From NCBI RefSeq assembly GCF_000014125.1, contig NC_008593.1, positions 1,302,001 through 1,366,000 of the forward strand: 64,000 nucleotides of DNA, given 5' to 3'. The stretch is from Clostridium novyi NT. GTDB lineage: Bacteria > Bacillota > Clostridia > Clostridiales > Clostridiaceae. Shown here one piece after another: positions 10,889 through 20,638 of this stretch. The notes under the pieces are model-generated. The model was not told where the DNA came from. It saw only the letters and a list, made by a program, of their open reading frames with translations, and searched no databases. Both the position numbers and the translations under genes were made by a program. Numbering within the stretch: the stretch's first letter is position 1; the number at the start of each line of letters is the position of its first letter.

Positions 10889-11290
10889 ATGGCTAAACTT
10901 TGCATATTAGAACTAAATAAGGAATGTAATGATTGTGGAGAGTGTAACAAATGTGATCTTAATCCTAATAAAAAGTGTAATAATTGTGGCAGATGCTTAG
11001 AATTGGAAGGGTATGATACAAAAGCTATTAATATAGAACAAATTTTCGAAGAAGATGATGATAATGATTATGATGAAGAAGAGTTAGAATTAACTAGGGA
11101 AACTTCTAACGATTCAAACATTGAAGAATTAGCAGAAATCAATAAAGATCTTACAGAATCAGAAATAAAAATGGAGTATATAGATGATATTGATGGTCTA
11201 AAAGAACTTATAGACGATGATACTAATACAAATAGCTTAATTAATGAAGTATTTCCAGGATTCATGGTTTTGGGTAAATCGAACAAATAA
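10889..11290 (+). CDS. Small Cys-rich, highly acidic protein of unknown function
   Basis: A 133-residue protein I cannot assign to a characterised family. The first 40 residues hold eight clustered cysteines in C-x2-C-x2-C-x2-C and C-x2-C-x2-C spacings (CNDCGECNKCDLNPNKKC, then NNCGRC), suggesting a zinc or iron-sulfur site. The remainder is strongly acidic (EEDDDNDYDEEELE) and probably flexible. Start ATG 10889 follows AGAGGTG; an upstream GTG is part of that site. It diverges from lexA across a LexA box, which suggests, but does not prove, DNA-damage control. Confidence 0.75.
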   Translation: MAKLCILELNKECNDCGECNKCDLNPNKKCNNCGRCLELEGYDTKAINIEQIFEEDDDNDYDEEELELTRETSNDSNIEELAEINKDLTESEIKMEYIDDIDGLKELIDDDTNTNSLINEVFPGFMVLGKSNK

Positions 11291-11303
11291 CGAACACCTA
11301 TGC

Positions 11304-11359
11304 AAAAAGGCATTTTTATTATAAAAACAGGGGGTTTAATATAATAAAAATGCCTTTTT
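11304..11359. terminator. Long bidirectional terminator
   Basis: Perfect 20-bp inverted repeat (11304-11323 with 11340-11359; AAGGCATTTTT arm) around a 16-nt middle containing GGGGG. It lies between two convergent genes. Confidence 0.9.
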
Positions 11360-11384
11360 CTTTATAAATAAATATTATTTTAGT

Positions 11385-12209
11385 TTACATATTATCTATT
11401 ATATCAAGTAATTCTTCTTTAGTTTTTCTTGTGTATATTCTAGTAGTATTAATATTTTGATGACCTGCAATATCTGCAATAGTGCTAATATCAATACCTT
11501 TATCTGCTAAATTCTTACAATACAAATGCCTAAAGTTATGAGCGTGTGCCTTACTTTTGTTAACTCCAGCCAATGCTGCATATTCCTTAATTAAACTATC
11601 TACAGTTTTTCTATTTATAGGCCCTCTTTTACCCGTAAACAGAGCCGTTCCTTTTTTAATTCTAACATTCATATACGCTTCCCATATATCCTTTAGCTTA
11701 TTTGGAACAAATACCTCTCTGTGTTTAGATCCTTTACCTAGGATAGTTATAGATTGCTTCTTTATGTCATATATAGTAAGCTGAAGCATCTCTGAAACCC
11801 TCATACCCGTATAATATAGGGTATATATTATGGCTCTGGCGCGTAGATCATCTTTTTTGTAGGTAGCATTAACTAGCGCTTTTACATCTTCATTGCTTAA
11901 AATATCATCTAGAAAGTTTTGCATTTGTACTTTTTCTTGTCTTATATCTACCGTTATATTATTAAATTTCAAAAATTGATTAATAGATACCAACTTTCTA
12001 TTTATTGTTTTTATCTTTAAACCTCTATCATATATTAAATGATTTTTATACTCATCAATATCAGAGTTATTAATTTTATTTAGTTTCTTTTTGTTAACTT
12101 TTATGTACTCATTAAACTGATTAATATCCCTTATATAACTATCAATTGTTTTTCCGCTTTTTCTATTTTCAGCAAGGAATAGCGTAAATTTATATATATT
12201 ATTATCCAA
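11385..12209 (-). CDS. Tyrosine site-specific recombinase, Xer-like
   Basis: A 274-residue integrase/recombinase with an N-terminal SAM-like core-binding domain and a C-terminal catalytic domain. The full set of active residues is visible: R137 (TGMRVSEML), the beta-hairpin Lys in GKGSKHREV, H-x-x-R in HAHNFRHLYC, the second His in AGHQNINTT, and nucleophile Y259 (RIYTRKT). It resembles XerC/XerD in size and motifs rather than phage integrases with arm-binding domains. The start is TTG, 8 nt after AGGTGG. A perfect 14-bp inverted repeat with a 6-bp centre lies 85 bp upstream of its start and could be its target or an operator. No other phage or transposon gene adjoins it, which favours a host role such as chromosome dimer resolution. 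Confidence 0.88.
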   Translation of the reverse strand: MDNNIYKFTLFLAENRKSGKTIDSYIRDINQFNEYIKVNKKKLNKINNSDIDEYKNHLIYDRGLKIKTINRKLVSINQFLKFNNITVDIRQEKVQMQNFLDDILSNEDVKALVNATYKKDDLRARAIIYTLYYTGMRVSEMLQLTIYDIKKQSITILGKGSKHREVFVPNKLKDIWEAYMNVRIKKGTALFTGKRGPINRKTVDSLIKEYAALAGVNKSKAHAHNFRHLYCKNLADKGIDISTIADIAGHQNINTTRIYTRKTKEELLDIIDNM

Positions 12210-12293
12210 AGCGTAACACCACCTATAATTATGTATTATTTAAGGTCAAAAGACTTGTAACCCTTGATATTACTATATCACAGCACATTCCAT

Positions 12294-12327
12294 TTTTCAA
12301 GACATAATATATCTTATGTCTTGAAAA
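12294..12327. other. Candidate dif-like/Xer core recombination site
   Basis: Perfect 14-bp arms (12294-12307 and 12314-12327) flank the 6-bp centre TATATC. The inner part, CATAA-TATATC-TTATG, has the layout of a dif site (two 11-bp arms, 6-bp centre, TTATGT in the right arm as in Firmicute and E. coli dif). It lies next to the tyrosine recombinase gene and at the strand switch. A plain operator hairpin is the alternative; it lacks a T-tract. Confidence 0.5.
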
Positions 12328-12888
12328 CAGAGTCAGAATAATTCAGAGTATTATTAGAAAACATGTAGTATTATAAAATGATTATATACCTATATAATGA
12401 TTTTATATACCATCTCATCTATGGTATTATTTGAAACTGCTAAAATTATTTATCAACTATACAGCAAAAGATATATCGATAGTTTTAAACATCTTTATAT
12501 TAATATATACTTGCATATTAATAACTAATAATAATTCTTATTTATATATTTACTTATTTATATGAAAATTCTCATCTTATTTTTATAAACTATAAGTTAT
12601 TTTATAACTCCAATCTTAATTCTAATACATTTTATAATTTCAAAATTATTTACATGATATAATTCTGCATTTAATATATTTTAAAAATTATTTTTTTGCT
12701 ATAAATCGTTTTATATTTTATTGAAATTTTTCAAAATTTATTAAATTATCAAATTTATAAAAATATCAGTATTTTTTAATTTTTATATATATAATTGAAA
12801 AATTATTTTTGTATTTTATTTTTTAATTTCCTAATTTTATTTCCTAAGCAAAAAGAGGTAGCAATTTCTTATAATTAATATATTATAT

Positions 12889-12938
12889 ATAAAAGTGGTT
12901 ATATGTATTTAAAATTAAATATACATAACCACTTTTAT
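12889..12938. terminator. Terminator of the decarboxylase-antiporter-racemase operon
   Basis: Perfect 14-bp outer stem (12889-12902 with 12925-12938; AGTGGTTAT core) immediately downstream of the minus-strand racemase gene. The A-rich 5' flank becomes a U-tract on the minus strand. Confidence 0.75.
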
Positions 12939-12951
12939 AATTAAATATTTA

Positions 12952-14058
12952 TTATTCTTCTATAAACTTCTTTTCTATTCCAGGCGAATTGCAAGCAGCC
13001 AAAAGTCCAGTATAATCTACTTCAAATGAAATTATATCACCTAATTTATAATTGTCACTGCTATCTTCTATGTCTATTATTGTATGATCACTTGTTTGAC
13101 CTAATATTTTAAGATTACTGTCTACAGGATGAATATTCTCTTCCGGTATATCCTGTCTTCCAAAAGCCAGCAAAGCCCTTTTCCTATTTCCTCTATCTTC
13201 AAATTCTTTAGTTTTCAAAAATGCATCTACCCCCAATTCCCCCACCGGAACTGTAGGCTTAGTATTTAATTCTATAATTTCCCCTTTTAATATATATAAG
13301 TTAGATACATATTTATCTATACTCATTTCAGAATGATAATACTCATCCAAATATTTTCCTTCTACATATTCTATTCCAAACTGATGTAATCCACCTATAC
13401 GAAGATGATTTATACCCTTAGGAAAAATCCCTTTATCAATCAAGTGATAACTTGTACAATTTCCACCTGACAAATATTTAAACTTAATATTTAATTTTTT
13501 CTCAAGTTCTCTTGCTAGTTCTACAAACATTTTTCCATTTTTAACAGTAGGAAGAGCTGTTCCATAACAATTAAAATTAGTTCCAAGTCCGTAGATTTCT
13601 ATATTAGGCAATAACTTCACTTTATTTAATACTTCTTCTATTTCTCCTTTGTTTTCAAACCATATTCCCTCTCTTATATCACCAAAATCTATCATCAATA
13701 ATACTTTATGAATTTTATTTTGAATAACAGCTTCTTTTGAAAGTTCTCTAATTATTTCTATTTCGGAATTTAATGATATATCTGCATATTTTACAACATC
13801 ACCAATTTCACTTAAAGCAGGACTTCTTAATAAAGCTTTTTCACATTTAAGATTTTGAATTTTTTTTAAATTGTCAATTCTAGATTCAGCCACAACCTTT
13901 ATACCACCATCTACTATGGCTTTAGCTGTTTCCACACTCCCATTAAAAACTTTATTTACTCCCATTACTTCTACACCAATTTTTTTTAAAGTTTCCACTT
14001 CTACTTTAGCATTATGTTTTAATTTGCTTATATTTATTTCTAATCTTGGATAGCTCAT
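12952..14058 (-). CDS. Alanine racemase-fold amino-acid racemase, ornithine racemase-like
   Basis: A 368-residue fold-type III PLP protein. The N-terminal barrel carries the cofactor lysine K36 in GVNKVFNG; LMIDFGDIREGIW, GLGTNFNCYG, YLSGGNCTS and HLRIGGLHQFG follow. This pattern is that of the ornithine racemase/YhfX-like branch rather than cell-wall Alr. It is the last gene of a three-gene unit with an amino-acid antiporter (14 bp upstream) and a fold-III decarboxylase. I infer that it converts an L-diamino acid such as L-ornithine to the D-form used by the decarboxylase. The exact substrate cannot be read from sequence. Confidence 0.75.
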   Translation of the reverse strand: MSYPRLEINISKLKHNAKVEVETLKKIGVEVMGVNKVFNGSVETAKAIVDGGIKVVAESRIDNLKKIQNLKCEKALLRSPALSEIGDVVKYADISLNSEIEIIRELSKEAVIQNKIHKVLLMIDFGDIREGIWFENKGEIEEVLNKVKLLPNIEIYGLGTNFNCYGTALPTVKNGKMFVELARELEKKLNIKFKYLSGGNCTSYHLIDKGIFPKGINHLRIGGLHQFGIEYVEGKYLDEYYHSEMSIDKYVSNLYILKGEIIELNTKPTVPVGELGVDAFLKTKEFEDRGNRKRALLAFGRQDIPEENIHPVDSNLKILGQTSDHTIIDIEDSSDNYKLGDIISFEVDYTGLLAACNSPGIEKKFIEE

Positions 14059-14072
14059 ATATTCTACACCCC

Positions 14073-15491
14073 TTACTTATTTAGATTACATACTTTATCT
14101 TTTAACTTTGTTTTTCTTTTAGCTCTTAAATAAATAAAATCAGCTACCAAACAGGCTAGAATTCCGCCACCTGCTATTTTTAACTCATAGATTAATATAC
14201 TTCCAGTATCTACTTGAGCCGGAGGAATAAACAGTAGAATAACCGCAAATAGAGTAGATAAAAAGCCTAGCACAGGTAATACAACTGGCAATACTTTACC
14301 CGGTATTTCAAAAGTTCTTTTTACATCTTTTCTTTTCTTTTTTAATATAACATAAGATATAAACATACATAGATATGGAACAAAGTACACCAATGTTGTT
14401 AATGCTGATAATGTCCAATAAGCAGCTTCAGCACTAGGTGATATAAAAGTAAATAAACAAAATATAGATACTATAGTAGATTCTATATATAGAGCTTTTC
14501 TAGGTGTTCCATTTTCATCTACCTTTCCCACTTCCTTACCCAACAAATTGTTATTAGCTGTAGCTACATTCAACATATATATAGGCCCTATTAACCATGA
14601 ATTAATTTGAGCCAAAGCACCTACAGCTATAAATATAGCCATTAATGGTACCAACCAAGGTATATTTAAATTAATAGCAGCAGACTTAATAGCCTGCATT
14701 ATACCTGCGACAATGTTTGAATCTTTATCTAAAAATAAAGCATTTAAAGATATAGTTCCTATTATATATATACCAACTATAATAATAGCTGAAAGAAAGA
14801 TAGCTCTCGGAAAATCTTTTTGAGGATTTTTTGCATGTCCAGCAATCATAGGTGCAACTTCCATACCAGCAAAAGCAAACATCATAGAAGATAAGAACAC
14901 TATATTGTTCCACTCTCCTAATTTAGGTATCCAATTATTGATATTTGAATAATTCGTTGCCATACCGTGCCCAGTTAAAACCCAATACATAGCCAGTAAT
15001 ATAAGTACGATGGACGGAATAAACACTCCAAAAATAGCACCTAAGTTATTTATCTTTTTAGTCCAATTCATACCTTTTACATTAACAAATGTAAGTAACC
15101 ACATAATTATTATAGATGTTAAACCAATGAATACTTTATTTTGTCCAAGCGACTCACTAATAGCATATCCTATAGTAGTAGTCATAAATTGTAACGTAAC
15201 AGGAAAATACACTACACAAGAACATAAATACAAAAATACATTTAACCAACCAATTCTTTCTCCCATAGCTTCTTTAATCCATATAAAAAAACCACCTTCT
15301 TCAGGCCAACCCGTAGACAATTCTCCACAAACCATAGCTAGTGGTACAAACATCCCTAAAGCTGCAAGAACCCAAAGTATTATAGATGATGCTCCATAAG
15401 GCGCTACATTAGGTATTTGTTTTATACTAAGAATAGCTGCTACATTAAGAAGTAAAATATCCTTTACTCCCAACTTCTTTGTCTGTTCCAT
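14073..15491 (-). CDS. APC-family amino acid/polyamine antiporter
   Basis: A 472-residue integral membrane protein with about 12 hydrophobic helices and the APC-family features of the glutamate:GABA-type antiporters (GELSTGWPEEGGFFIWIKEAMG, FAFAGMEVAPMIAGHAKNPQKD). It ends with a basic tail (RAKRKTKLKDK), as cytoplasmic ends do. ATG 15491 is chosen because the in-frame TTG at 15506 overlaps GGAGG. It lies between decarboxylase and racemase genes, so it probably imports the amino acid and exports the decarboxylated amine, which would consume protons and generate proton-motive force. Confidence 0.82.
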   Translation of the reverse strand: MEQTKKLGVKDILLLNVAAILSIKQIPNVAPYGASSIILWVLAALGMFVPLAMVCGELSTGWPEEGGFFIWIKEAMGERIGWLNVFLYLCSCVVYFPVTLQFMTTTIGYAISESLGQNKVFIGLTSIIIMWLLTFVNVKGMNWTKKINNLGAIFGVFIPSIVLILLAMYWVLTGHGMATNYSNINNWIPKLGEWNNIVFLSSMMFAFAGMEVAPMIAGHAKNPQKDFPRAIFLSAIIIVGIYIIGTISLNALFLDKDSNIVAGIMQAIKSAAINLNIPWLVPLMAIFIAVGALAQINSWLIGPIYMLNVATANNNLLGKEVGKVDENGTPRKALYIESTIVSIFCLFTFISPSAEAAYWTLSALTTLVYFVPYLCMFISYVILKKKRKDVKRTFEIPGKVLPVVLPVLGFLSTLFAVILLFIPPAQVDTGSILIYELKIAGGGILACLVADFIYLRAKRKTKLKDKVCNLNK

Positions 15492-15539
15492 TATTTTTTC
15501 CTCCAATTGTATAAATATATAGTTTACTTGTAATATAGA

Positions 15540-16952
15540 TTAATATATATCACACTTTAGCATATCTTCATAAGAATCTTCTCTTCTTATAAGTTCATCT
15601 TTTCCTTCATTATTTATTAAAACTACTGCAGTTCTAGGTCTATTATTATACACAGTCTGGCTTTCTATTGTATATGCCCCTGCATCCAAGAATGCTAGAA
15701 CATCACCAACTTCCGTATTATTTGGAAGTGCAAAAAACTCTCCTACCACACCTTGATGAAAATAATCTCCTCCATCACATAAAGGGCCAGCAACTTTAAA
15801 TAAACTCTCATACTTTTCATTAGTCTTGCTTGCATTTAATAAATAAAAATACCAATCAAAATGTAAACTATCCGAAAGAATACTATACCCTGCATCTATA
15901 AATTTCCAATCAACTACATCTTGAATATTATTATTTTCATCATAATTAGTTTTAGTTTTTTCACAGCTTATTGAAGTAAGTAACACAGCCGCACTACTAA
16001 CTATTTTTCGACCTGGTTCTATACAAATCTCTATATCTTTTCTCCACTTATGAACCTCACTTATTATAGCACTTGCAAAATCATATGAGTTTATGCCTCC
16101 ATACAAATAGTCTTCTTGTGCATTTCCTCTTTCATACTTATAAGGCACAGGAATACCGCCACCAACATTTATTAAATCAAATTTGTAATTTAATACTCTT
16201 TCTAATCTAGCTGCCTCTTTAACCATAATTTCTGTAGCTTTTCTGAAAGGCTCTGATATTGGCACTTGATCGCCAACATGCATATGTAATCCTTTTAATC
16301 TTACATATTTCATATTAATTATTTTTTTACACATATTCTCTGCATCTTCTAAATCTATTCCTGACTTTGCATGAAAAGCCGTTACAAGCCCCGGATGCGT
16401 TGGAGAAGATACACTAGGCTCTATTCTTACACAAACATTAGCATTTTTTTGTAGTCTATTAGTTATTTCTTCAATAATATCAAGTTCAAAAAAGCTATCT
16501 ACATTAATTGAGTACAAATCATTTTTTATAGCAAATTCCAATTCCTCTTTTTTCTTTACAACACCATTAAAAACTATTTGATCTCCTGTAAATCCTACAT
16601 CTAAACACTTTCTAACCTCATATATAGAATTTGCTTCAACGCATATACCACTTTCTTTTACAATATTCAATATTTTCATCACAGAACAAGCTTTAGAAGC
16701 ATAAAAAATCTTAGTATTAGCATGATTTTTAAAAGCATTTTTTATTTCATCTATATTTCTTAATATTTCTTTTTGTGAATATACATAAAAAGGCGTAGAA
16801 TACTTTTTACCTAATTCATTTAGGTTAATTCCTTCAAACAGTAAGTTTTCGTCACTTTTAGAAAACCTTCTATCATTATCTAAAATGTATTCCTTGGTAT
16901 TATTAAACAACAATAACCTTTCTTTAATAAACTGTTCATTTTGCAATTTCAT
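15540..16952 (-). CDS. Fold-type III PLP decarboxylase (LysA/D-ornithine decarboxylase-like)
   Basis: A 470-residue member of the Orn/DAP/Arg decarboxylase family 2. The Schiff-base lysine is K87 (FYASKACS); other conserved parts are [17 protein letters not shown] (phosphate-binding glycine loop), EPGRKIV and CDGGDYF near the C-terminus. It has about 45 extra N-terminal residues compared with ordinary diaminopimelate decarboxylase. Association with a racemase and an antiporter rather than lysine genes points to a D-ornithine/D-lysine decarboxylase, like the Salmonella enzyme with a similar three-gene set, not to lysine synthesis. It is the first gene of the operon, with GGGGGAG upstream of ATG. 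Confidence 0.75.
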   Translation of the reverse strand: MKLQNEQFIKERLLLFNNTKEYILDNDRRFSKSDENLLFEGINLNELGKKYSTPFYVYSQKEILRNIDEIKNAFKNHANTKIFYASKACSVMKILNIVKESGICVEANSIYEVRKCLDVGFTGDQIVFNGVVKKKEELEFAIKNDLYSINVDSFFELDIIEEITNRLQKNANVCVRIEPSVSSPTHPGLVTAFHAKSGIDLEDAENMCKKIINMKYVRLKGLHMHVGDQVPISEPFRKATEIMVKEAARLERVLNYKFDLINVGGGIPVPYKYERGNAQEDYLYGGINSYDFASAIISEVHKWRKDIEICIEPGRKIVSSAAVLLTSISCEKTKTNYDENNNIQDVVDWKFIDAGYSILSDSLHFDWYFYLLNASKTNEKYESLFKVAGPLCDGGDYFHQGVVGEFFALPNNTEVGDVLAFLDAGAYTIESQTVYNNRPRTAVVLINNEGKDELIRREDSYEDMLKCDIY

Positions 16953-16997
16953 ATTATTCTCCCCCTAAAACATATAGTTAAAATTTGAATAAATATA

Positions 16998-17029
16998 TCA
17001 GCTAATAAATCAAATGTTTTATTAGCTGA
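16998..17029 (-). terminator. Terminator of the chemoreceptor gene
   Basis: Perfect 12-bp stem (16998-17009 with 17018-17029; TCAGCTAATAAA arm), 8-nt loop, just downstream of the minus-strand gene. Confidence 0.75.
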
Positions 17030-17048
17030 ATCATTTTAAACACAAATA

Positions 17049-18770
17049 TTAGATTTTAAACACTTTAATTTCTTCACTTAATTCATCAACTACATTATTT
17101 AATTCTTCTGTAAGTTCACTTACTTGTTGTATAGCTACTGTTTGTTCTTCTACAGCACTACTTATTTCTTCAGTTGATGCAGCTGTTTCTTCTGCAATAG
17201 CAGAACTATTTTCTATACATTCCAATAAATTATTTTTAGTATCATCTATAAACTCTATATCTTCATTTAGTGATTTAATTTGCAACACAACATCTCTTAC
17301 CGAACTTTCCATTTCATCAAACACTTCTTTAGCTTCTTTTAAAGAAACATTAGCATTTTGTACTATATTTTGATTCTTCTCCATAGTTATATTTGTACAA
17401 TTAATATCATCTATAACTTGATTTATTATTTTTTCTATTTCTTTAGTTGCATTCGAAGATTCTTCTGCAAGATTCTTAACTTCATCGGCAACAACAGCAA
17501 ATCCTTTTCCGTGTTCTCCAGCCCTAGCAGCTTCTATAGATGCATTTAAAGCTAATAAATTCGTTTGATCCGCAATTGTTCTTATAGTTTCTATAATTGT
17601 TTTTATAGAATTAGATTTATCAACTAAATCTTTCATTCCTTCTTCTACAGTTTTTGTTATTTCTGTATTTTCATTTAATTTGATTTCTAAAGTTTTTATA
17701 GATTCCATTCCTTTTCCATTTTTATTTTTCATATTATTGGCATTCATTACAGCATTATTTAATTTTTTAGAAATATCATCTATTTTTTTTGAAAAATCAC
17801 TAGCTCTTTCTACCCCTTCTGTTACATGCTCAGCTTCATTATTTGCCCCTTCTGCTATTTCCTGAATCTTCATAGATATTTCTTCACTGGATAATGTAAT
17901 TTCATTAGAAGAATTAGCTATTACTTTAGATGTTTCAGATACTTTATCTATAATACTCCCCAATTTATTTATGAGTTTTTTATTATTGTTTACTAATATA
18001 TAAAAGCTATCTGATAATAATTTAAGTTCTCCAAATACTTTCATCTTACTTTTTTCTACAGTTAAATCATGATTTGCAACACTATTAGATTTATTAGAAA
18101 TATCAACTATAGGACTTGCTATACTTCTTGATATAATTATTCCAATAACACTAGTAATTACCATCAGAACAATACATACTATAATAATTTCTATTTTCAT
18201 TTTTTTAAAAGAATCATATTCATCTTTAATATTATAATCAACACCTAACGCACCTATGACTTGTCCACTATTATCTTTTATTGGGTAGTAATTAGCTACC
18301 AAAACACCCCATTTAGATATTTCCATATTTCCTGATTGAATTTGACCAGTTTCATATAACTTGTTCAAGCTTTCATCTAAGCCTTCTGCTATATCTCCTA
18401 TTTCAGATTTGTTTTCATCATTATCAGGCATACCATCTATAACATATATATATTTTCCATCTTTATTCTTTTTGATACCATATAGATATCTAGCCCCCAC
18501 TAATCTTTTAGTAGCCTTAAAATATTGTCTCATTTTTTTATGACCATCTAATTCTTTATCTTCTTTTACCTGAAGCTTATTGAAGGTTTCTTTATCAATG
18601 TCTTCTATAACAACATTAGCTATTTTGTTTGCTCTCATAGCAAAGTTATCAAACAACAACTTATTACTTTTTGTATACATCATTAAAAACAATGTGACTA
18701 CAGTAAAGAAAGTTATAAATATAAATAGTATGGTGATTCTAAAACTTAATTTGTCTTTGAGTTTAATCAT
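17049..18770 (-). CDS. Methyl-accepting chemotaxis protein
   Basis: A 573-residue transmembrane chemoreceptor. TM1 is near residues 10-30, followed by an extracellular Cache-like sensor of about 150 residues ([32 protein letters not shown]), TM2 ([19 protein letters not shown]), a HAMP segment and a long coiled-coil signalling domain. The highly conserved hairpin tip [20 protein letters not shown] is present, so it should contact CheA/CheW. No chemotaxis genes adjoin it. The ligand is unknown; next to an amino-acid decarboxylation operon, an amino acid is possible but unproven. The AGGAGG site is 12 nt from ATG, longer than usual. Confidence 0.9.
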   Translation of the reverse strand: MIKLKDKLSFRITILFIFITFFTVVTLFLMMYTKSNKLLFDNFAMRANKIANVVIEDIDKETFNKLQVKEDKELDGHKKMRQYFKATKRLVGARYLYGIKKNKDGKYIYVIDGMPDNDENKSEIGDIAEGLDESLNKLYETGQIQSGNMEISKWGVLVANYYPIKDNSGQVIGALGVDYNIKDEYDSFKKMKIEIIIVCIVLMVITSVIGIIISRSIASPIVDISNKSNSVANHDLTVEKSKMKVFGELKLLSDSFYILVNNNKKLINKLGSIIDKVSETSKVIANSSNEITLSSEEISMKIQEIAEGANNEAEHVTEGVERASDFSKKIDDISKKLNNAVMNANNMKNKNGKGMESIKTLEIKLNENTEITKTVEEGMKDLVDKSNSIKTIIETIRTIADQTNLLALNASIEAARAGEHGKGFAVVADEVKNLAEESSNATKEIEKIINQVIDDINCTNITMEKNQNIVQNANVSLKEAKEVFDEMESSVRDVVLQIKSLNEDIEFIDDTKNNLLECIENSSAIAEETAASTEEISSAVEEQTVAIQQVSELTEELNNVVDELSEEIKVFKI

Positions 18771-18965
18771 TACAATAATATACCTCCTATAGAATATTTT
18801 AAAAATATTTTTAACTACATAATAGATAATACTATATATTTTAGTATTTTTCTACATATTTATATGTAAAATTTTCTATTACGGGTTTTTTCTATATTGT
18901 TTTCTATAGATTTCATAAAATATCGTTAACATTCTGTACGGAGTAAATATTCCTTAAAAATATTT

Positions 18966-19006
18966 AAAAGGAAGCATCCAAACTTATTTGAACACTTCCT
19001 CTTTTA
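18966..19006 (-). terminator. Probable terminator of purB
   Basis: An imperfect hairpin with GGAAG/CTTCC and inner CAAA/TTTG pairs lies just downstream of purB on the minus strand, with the A-rich left side giving U residues. Confidence 0.5.
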
Positions 19007-19040
19007 TACATATTTTTCTTATCTACATAAAATATAATTT

Positions 19041-20474
19041 TTATACATTTATACTAACATTAGCTCCAAGTAGTTGTTTGTTTTTTTCTAATATAGGTTT
19101 AACTACCTCATTTATAAAATCATCAACTTGACCTGATGCTCTACCAGTAAATTTAATAGGATCTATAATAGATAAAATTTCTTCACGATTCATATAGAAA
19201 GATCCATCATTTATTATTCTTTCTATAAGATCATTATCAAGACCTTCTTCCTTAACTCTCTTTGCAGCTTCCATTGAAAGTTCTCTTATTTTTTCATGAA
19301 GTTCTTGTCTATCCCCCCCTCTTTTTACAGCCTCCATTAATATATTTTCAGTAGCCATAAAAGGAAGTTCGCGCAACACATGTGATTCAATAACCTTTTT
19401 ATATACAACCATATTTTCAGATATATTCATATATAAGTTTAATACTCCATCTAAAGCTAAGAAACTTTCTGCAACAGCTAATCTTTTATTAGCAGAATCA
19501 TCTAGTGTTCTTTCAAACCATTGAGTTCCAGCAGTTATTGCAGGGTTTAATGATGTTGTTATAACAAATCTACTTAAAGCACTGATTCTTTCAGATCTCA
19601 TAGGATTTCTTTTATAAGCCATAGCTGATGATCCTACTTGTTTCTTTTCGAAAGGTTCTTCCATTTCTTTCATGCTTTGAAGTATTCTCAAGTCATTACT
19701 GAACTTATATGCACTTTGAGCAACTTCTGATAAAGTATTAAGTACAATAGAATCTATCTTTCTTGAATATGTTTGACCAGTTACAGCATAAGTTTTATCA
19801 AAGCCCATTTTTTTAGCAACTAGTTTATCAAGCTTCTTAACTAATTCTTCATCATTATTAAACAATTCCATAAAACTTGCTTGAGTACCTGTTGTTCCTT
19901 TAACTCCTCTTAGTTTTAAATTATCTATAACAAATTCTAAGTTTTCTAAATCTAACAATAAATCTTGCATCCAAAGCGTAGCTCTCTTACCTACAGTAGT
20001 TAATTGAGCTGGTTGCAAGTGAGTAAATCCTAGAGTAGGAACTGCTTTATATTCATTTGCAAACTTCGCTAAGTTGCTTATAACATTTAAAACTTTCTTT
20101 TTAATAACTTCAAGAGCATTTTTCATAATTATTAAGTCTGTATTATCTCCAACAAAACAACTAGTTGCTCCTAAGTGAATAATCCCCTTAGCATTAGGGC
20201 ATTGAAGTCCATATGCATATACATGACTCATTACATCATGTCTTATTTCCTTTTCCTTTTTTTGTGCATCTTCATAGTTTATATTGTCTATATTACTTTT
20301 TAATTCATTTATTTGTTCTTCGGAAATATTTAATCCTAATTCTTTTTCACATTCAGCTAATACAGTCCAAAGTTTTCTCCATGTTTTAAATTTCATATCT
20401 TCTGAAAATAAATATGACATTTCAGGAGATGCATACCTACTATTTAACGGTGTATTATAAGAATCTCTTTTCAT
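19041..20474 (-). CDS. purB: Adenylosuccinate lyase
   Basis: PurB catalyses two eliminations releasing fumarate: SAICAR to AICAR, and adenylosuccinate to AMP. The 477-residue product carries the superfamily signature GSSAMAYKRNPMRSE, the catalytic-His region TLGFTHLQPAQ and GATSCFVGDN. ATG 20474 is preferred over an upstream in-frame ATG (20492) because GGAGG lies between them. It stands alone rather than in a pur operon. Confidence 0.96.
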   Translation of the reverse strand: MKRDSYNTPLNSRYASPEMSYLFSEDMKFKTWRKLWTVLAECEKELGLNISEEQINELKSNIDNINYEDAQKKEKEIRHDVMSHVYAYGLQCPNAKGIIHLGATSCFVGDNTDLIIMKNALEVIKKKVLNVISNLAKFANEYKAVPTLGFTHLQPAQLTTVGKRATLWMQDLLLDLENLEFVIDNLKLRGVKGTTGTQASFMELFNNDEELVKKLDKLVAKKMGFDKTYAVTGQTYSRKIDSIVLNTLSEVAQSAYKFSNDLRILQSMKEMEEPFEKKQVGSSAMAYKRNPMRSERISALSRFVITTSLNPAITAGTQWFERTLDDSANKRLAVAESFLALDGVLNLYMNISENMVVYKKVIESHVLRELPFMATENILMEAVKRGGDRQELHEKIRELSMEAAKRVKEEGLDNDLIERIINDGSFYMNREEILSIIDPIKFTGRASGQVDDFINEVVKPILEKNKQLLGANVSINV

Positions 20475-20610
20475 TCTGGAACCTCCATACACATATATTT
20501 AAAATTATTATTCTTATTTCATTCATATTATAACATATATTCTCTAATTAAGTAAGTTTTTTATTCGTTTATTTGTCTTTTTTACTTATTTAAACTAAAT
20601 TTATGCAATA

Positions 20611-20638
20611 AAAAAAGGCTTCAACCGCCTTTTTATAG
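20611..20638 (-). terminator. Terminator of the HPr gene
   Basis: AAAAAGGC (20612-20619) pairs with GCCTTTTT (20627-20634) around a 7-nt loop, overlapping the stop codon of the minus-strand gene. Confidence 0.75.

Larger units (their letters stand above)
12210..12951. other. 740-bp AT-rich gene-free gap
   Basis: No open frame with a ribosome site is visible on either strand. The gap holds the dif-like inverted repeat (12294-12327) near its left end and the racemase-gene terminator at its right end. The middle (12330-12880) is almost wholly A and T with many short homopolymer runs. It is by far the longest gap between genes in the window. Confidence 0.8.

Noticed and set aside
11385..12209. 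Tyrosine recombinase as the integrase of a mobile element
   Set aside because: No phage, transposon or cargo genes or attachment repeats flank it, and it sits between lexA and a metabolic operon; a Xer-like host role fits better.
12720..12745. CodY-box-like sequence AATTTTTCAAAATTT
   Set aside because: It matches the CodY consensus at only about 11 of 15 positions, which is expected by chance in such AT-rich DNA, and is not near a promoter.
12330..12880. Possible small genes or RNA genes in the long AT-rich gap
   Set aside because: No frame with a credible ribosome site, no tRNA-like fold and no GC-rich structured core is visible; the composition is almost only A and T.
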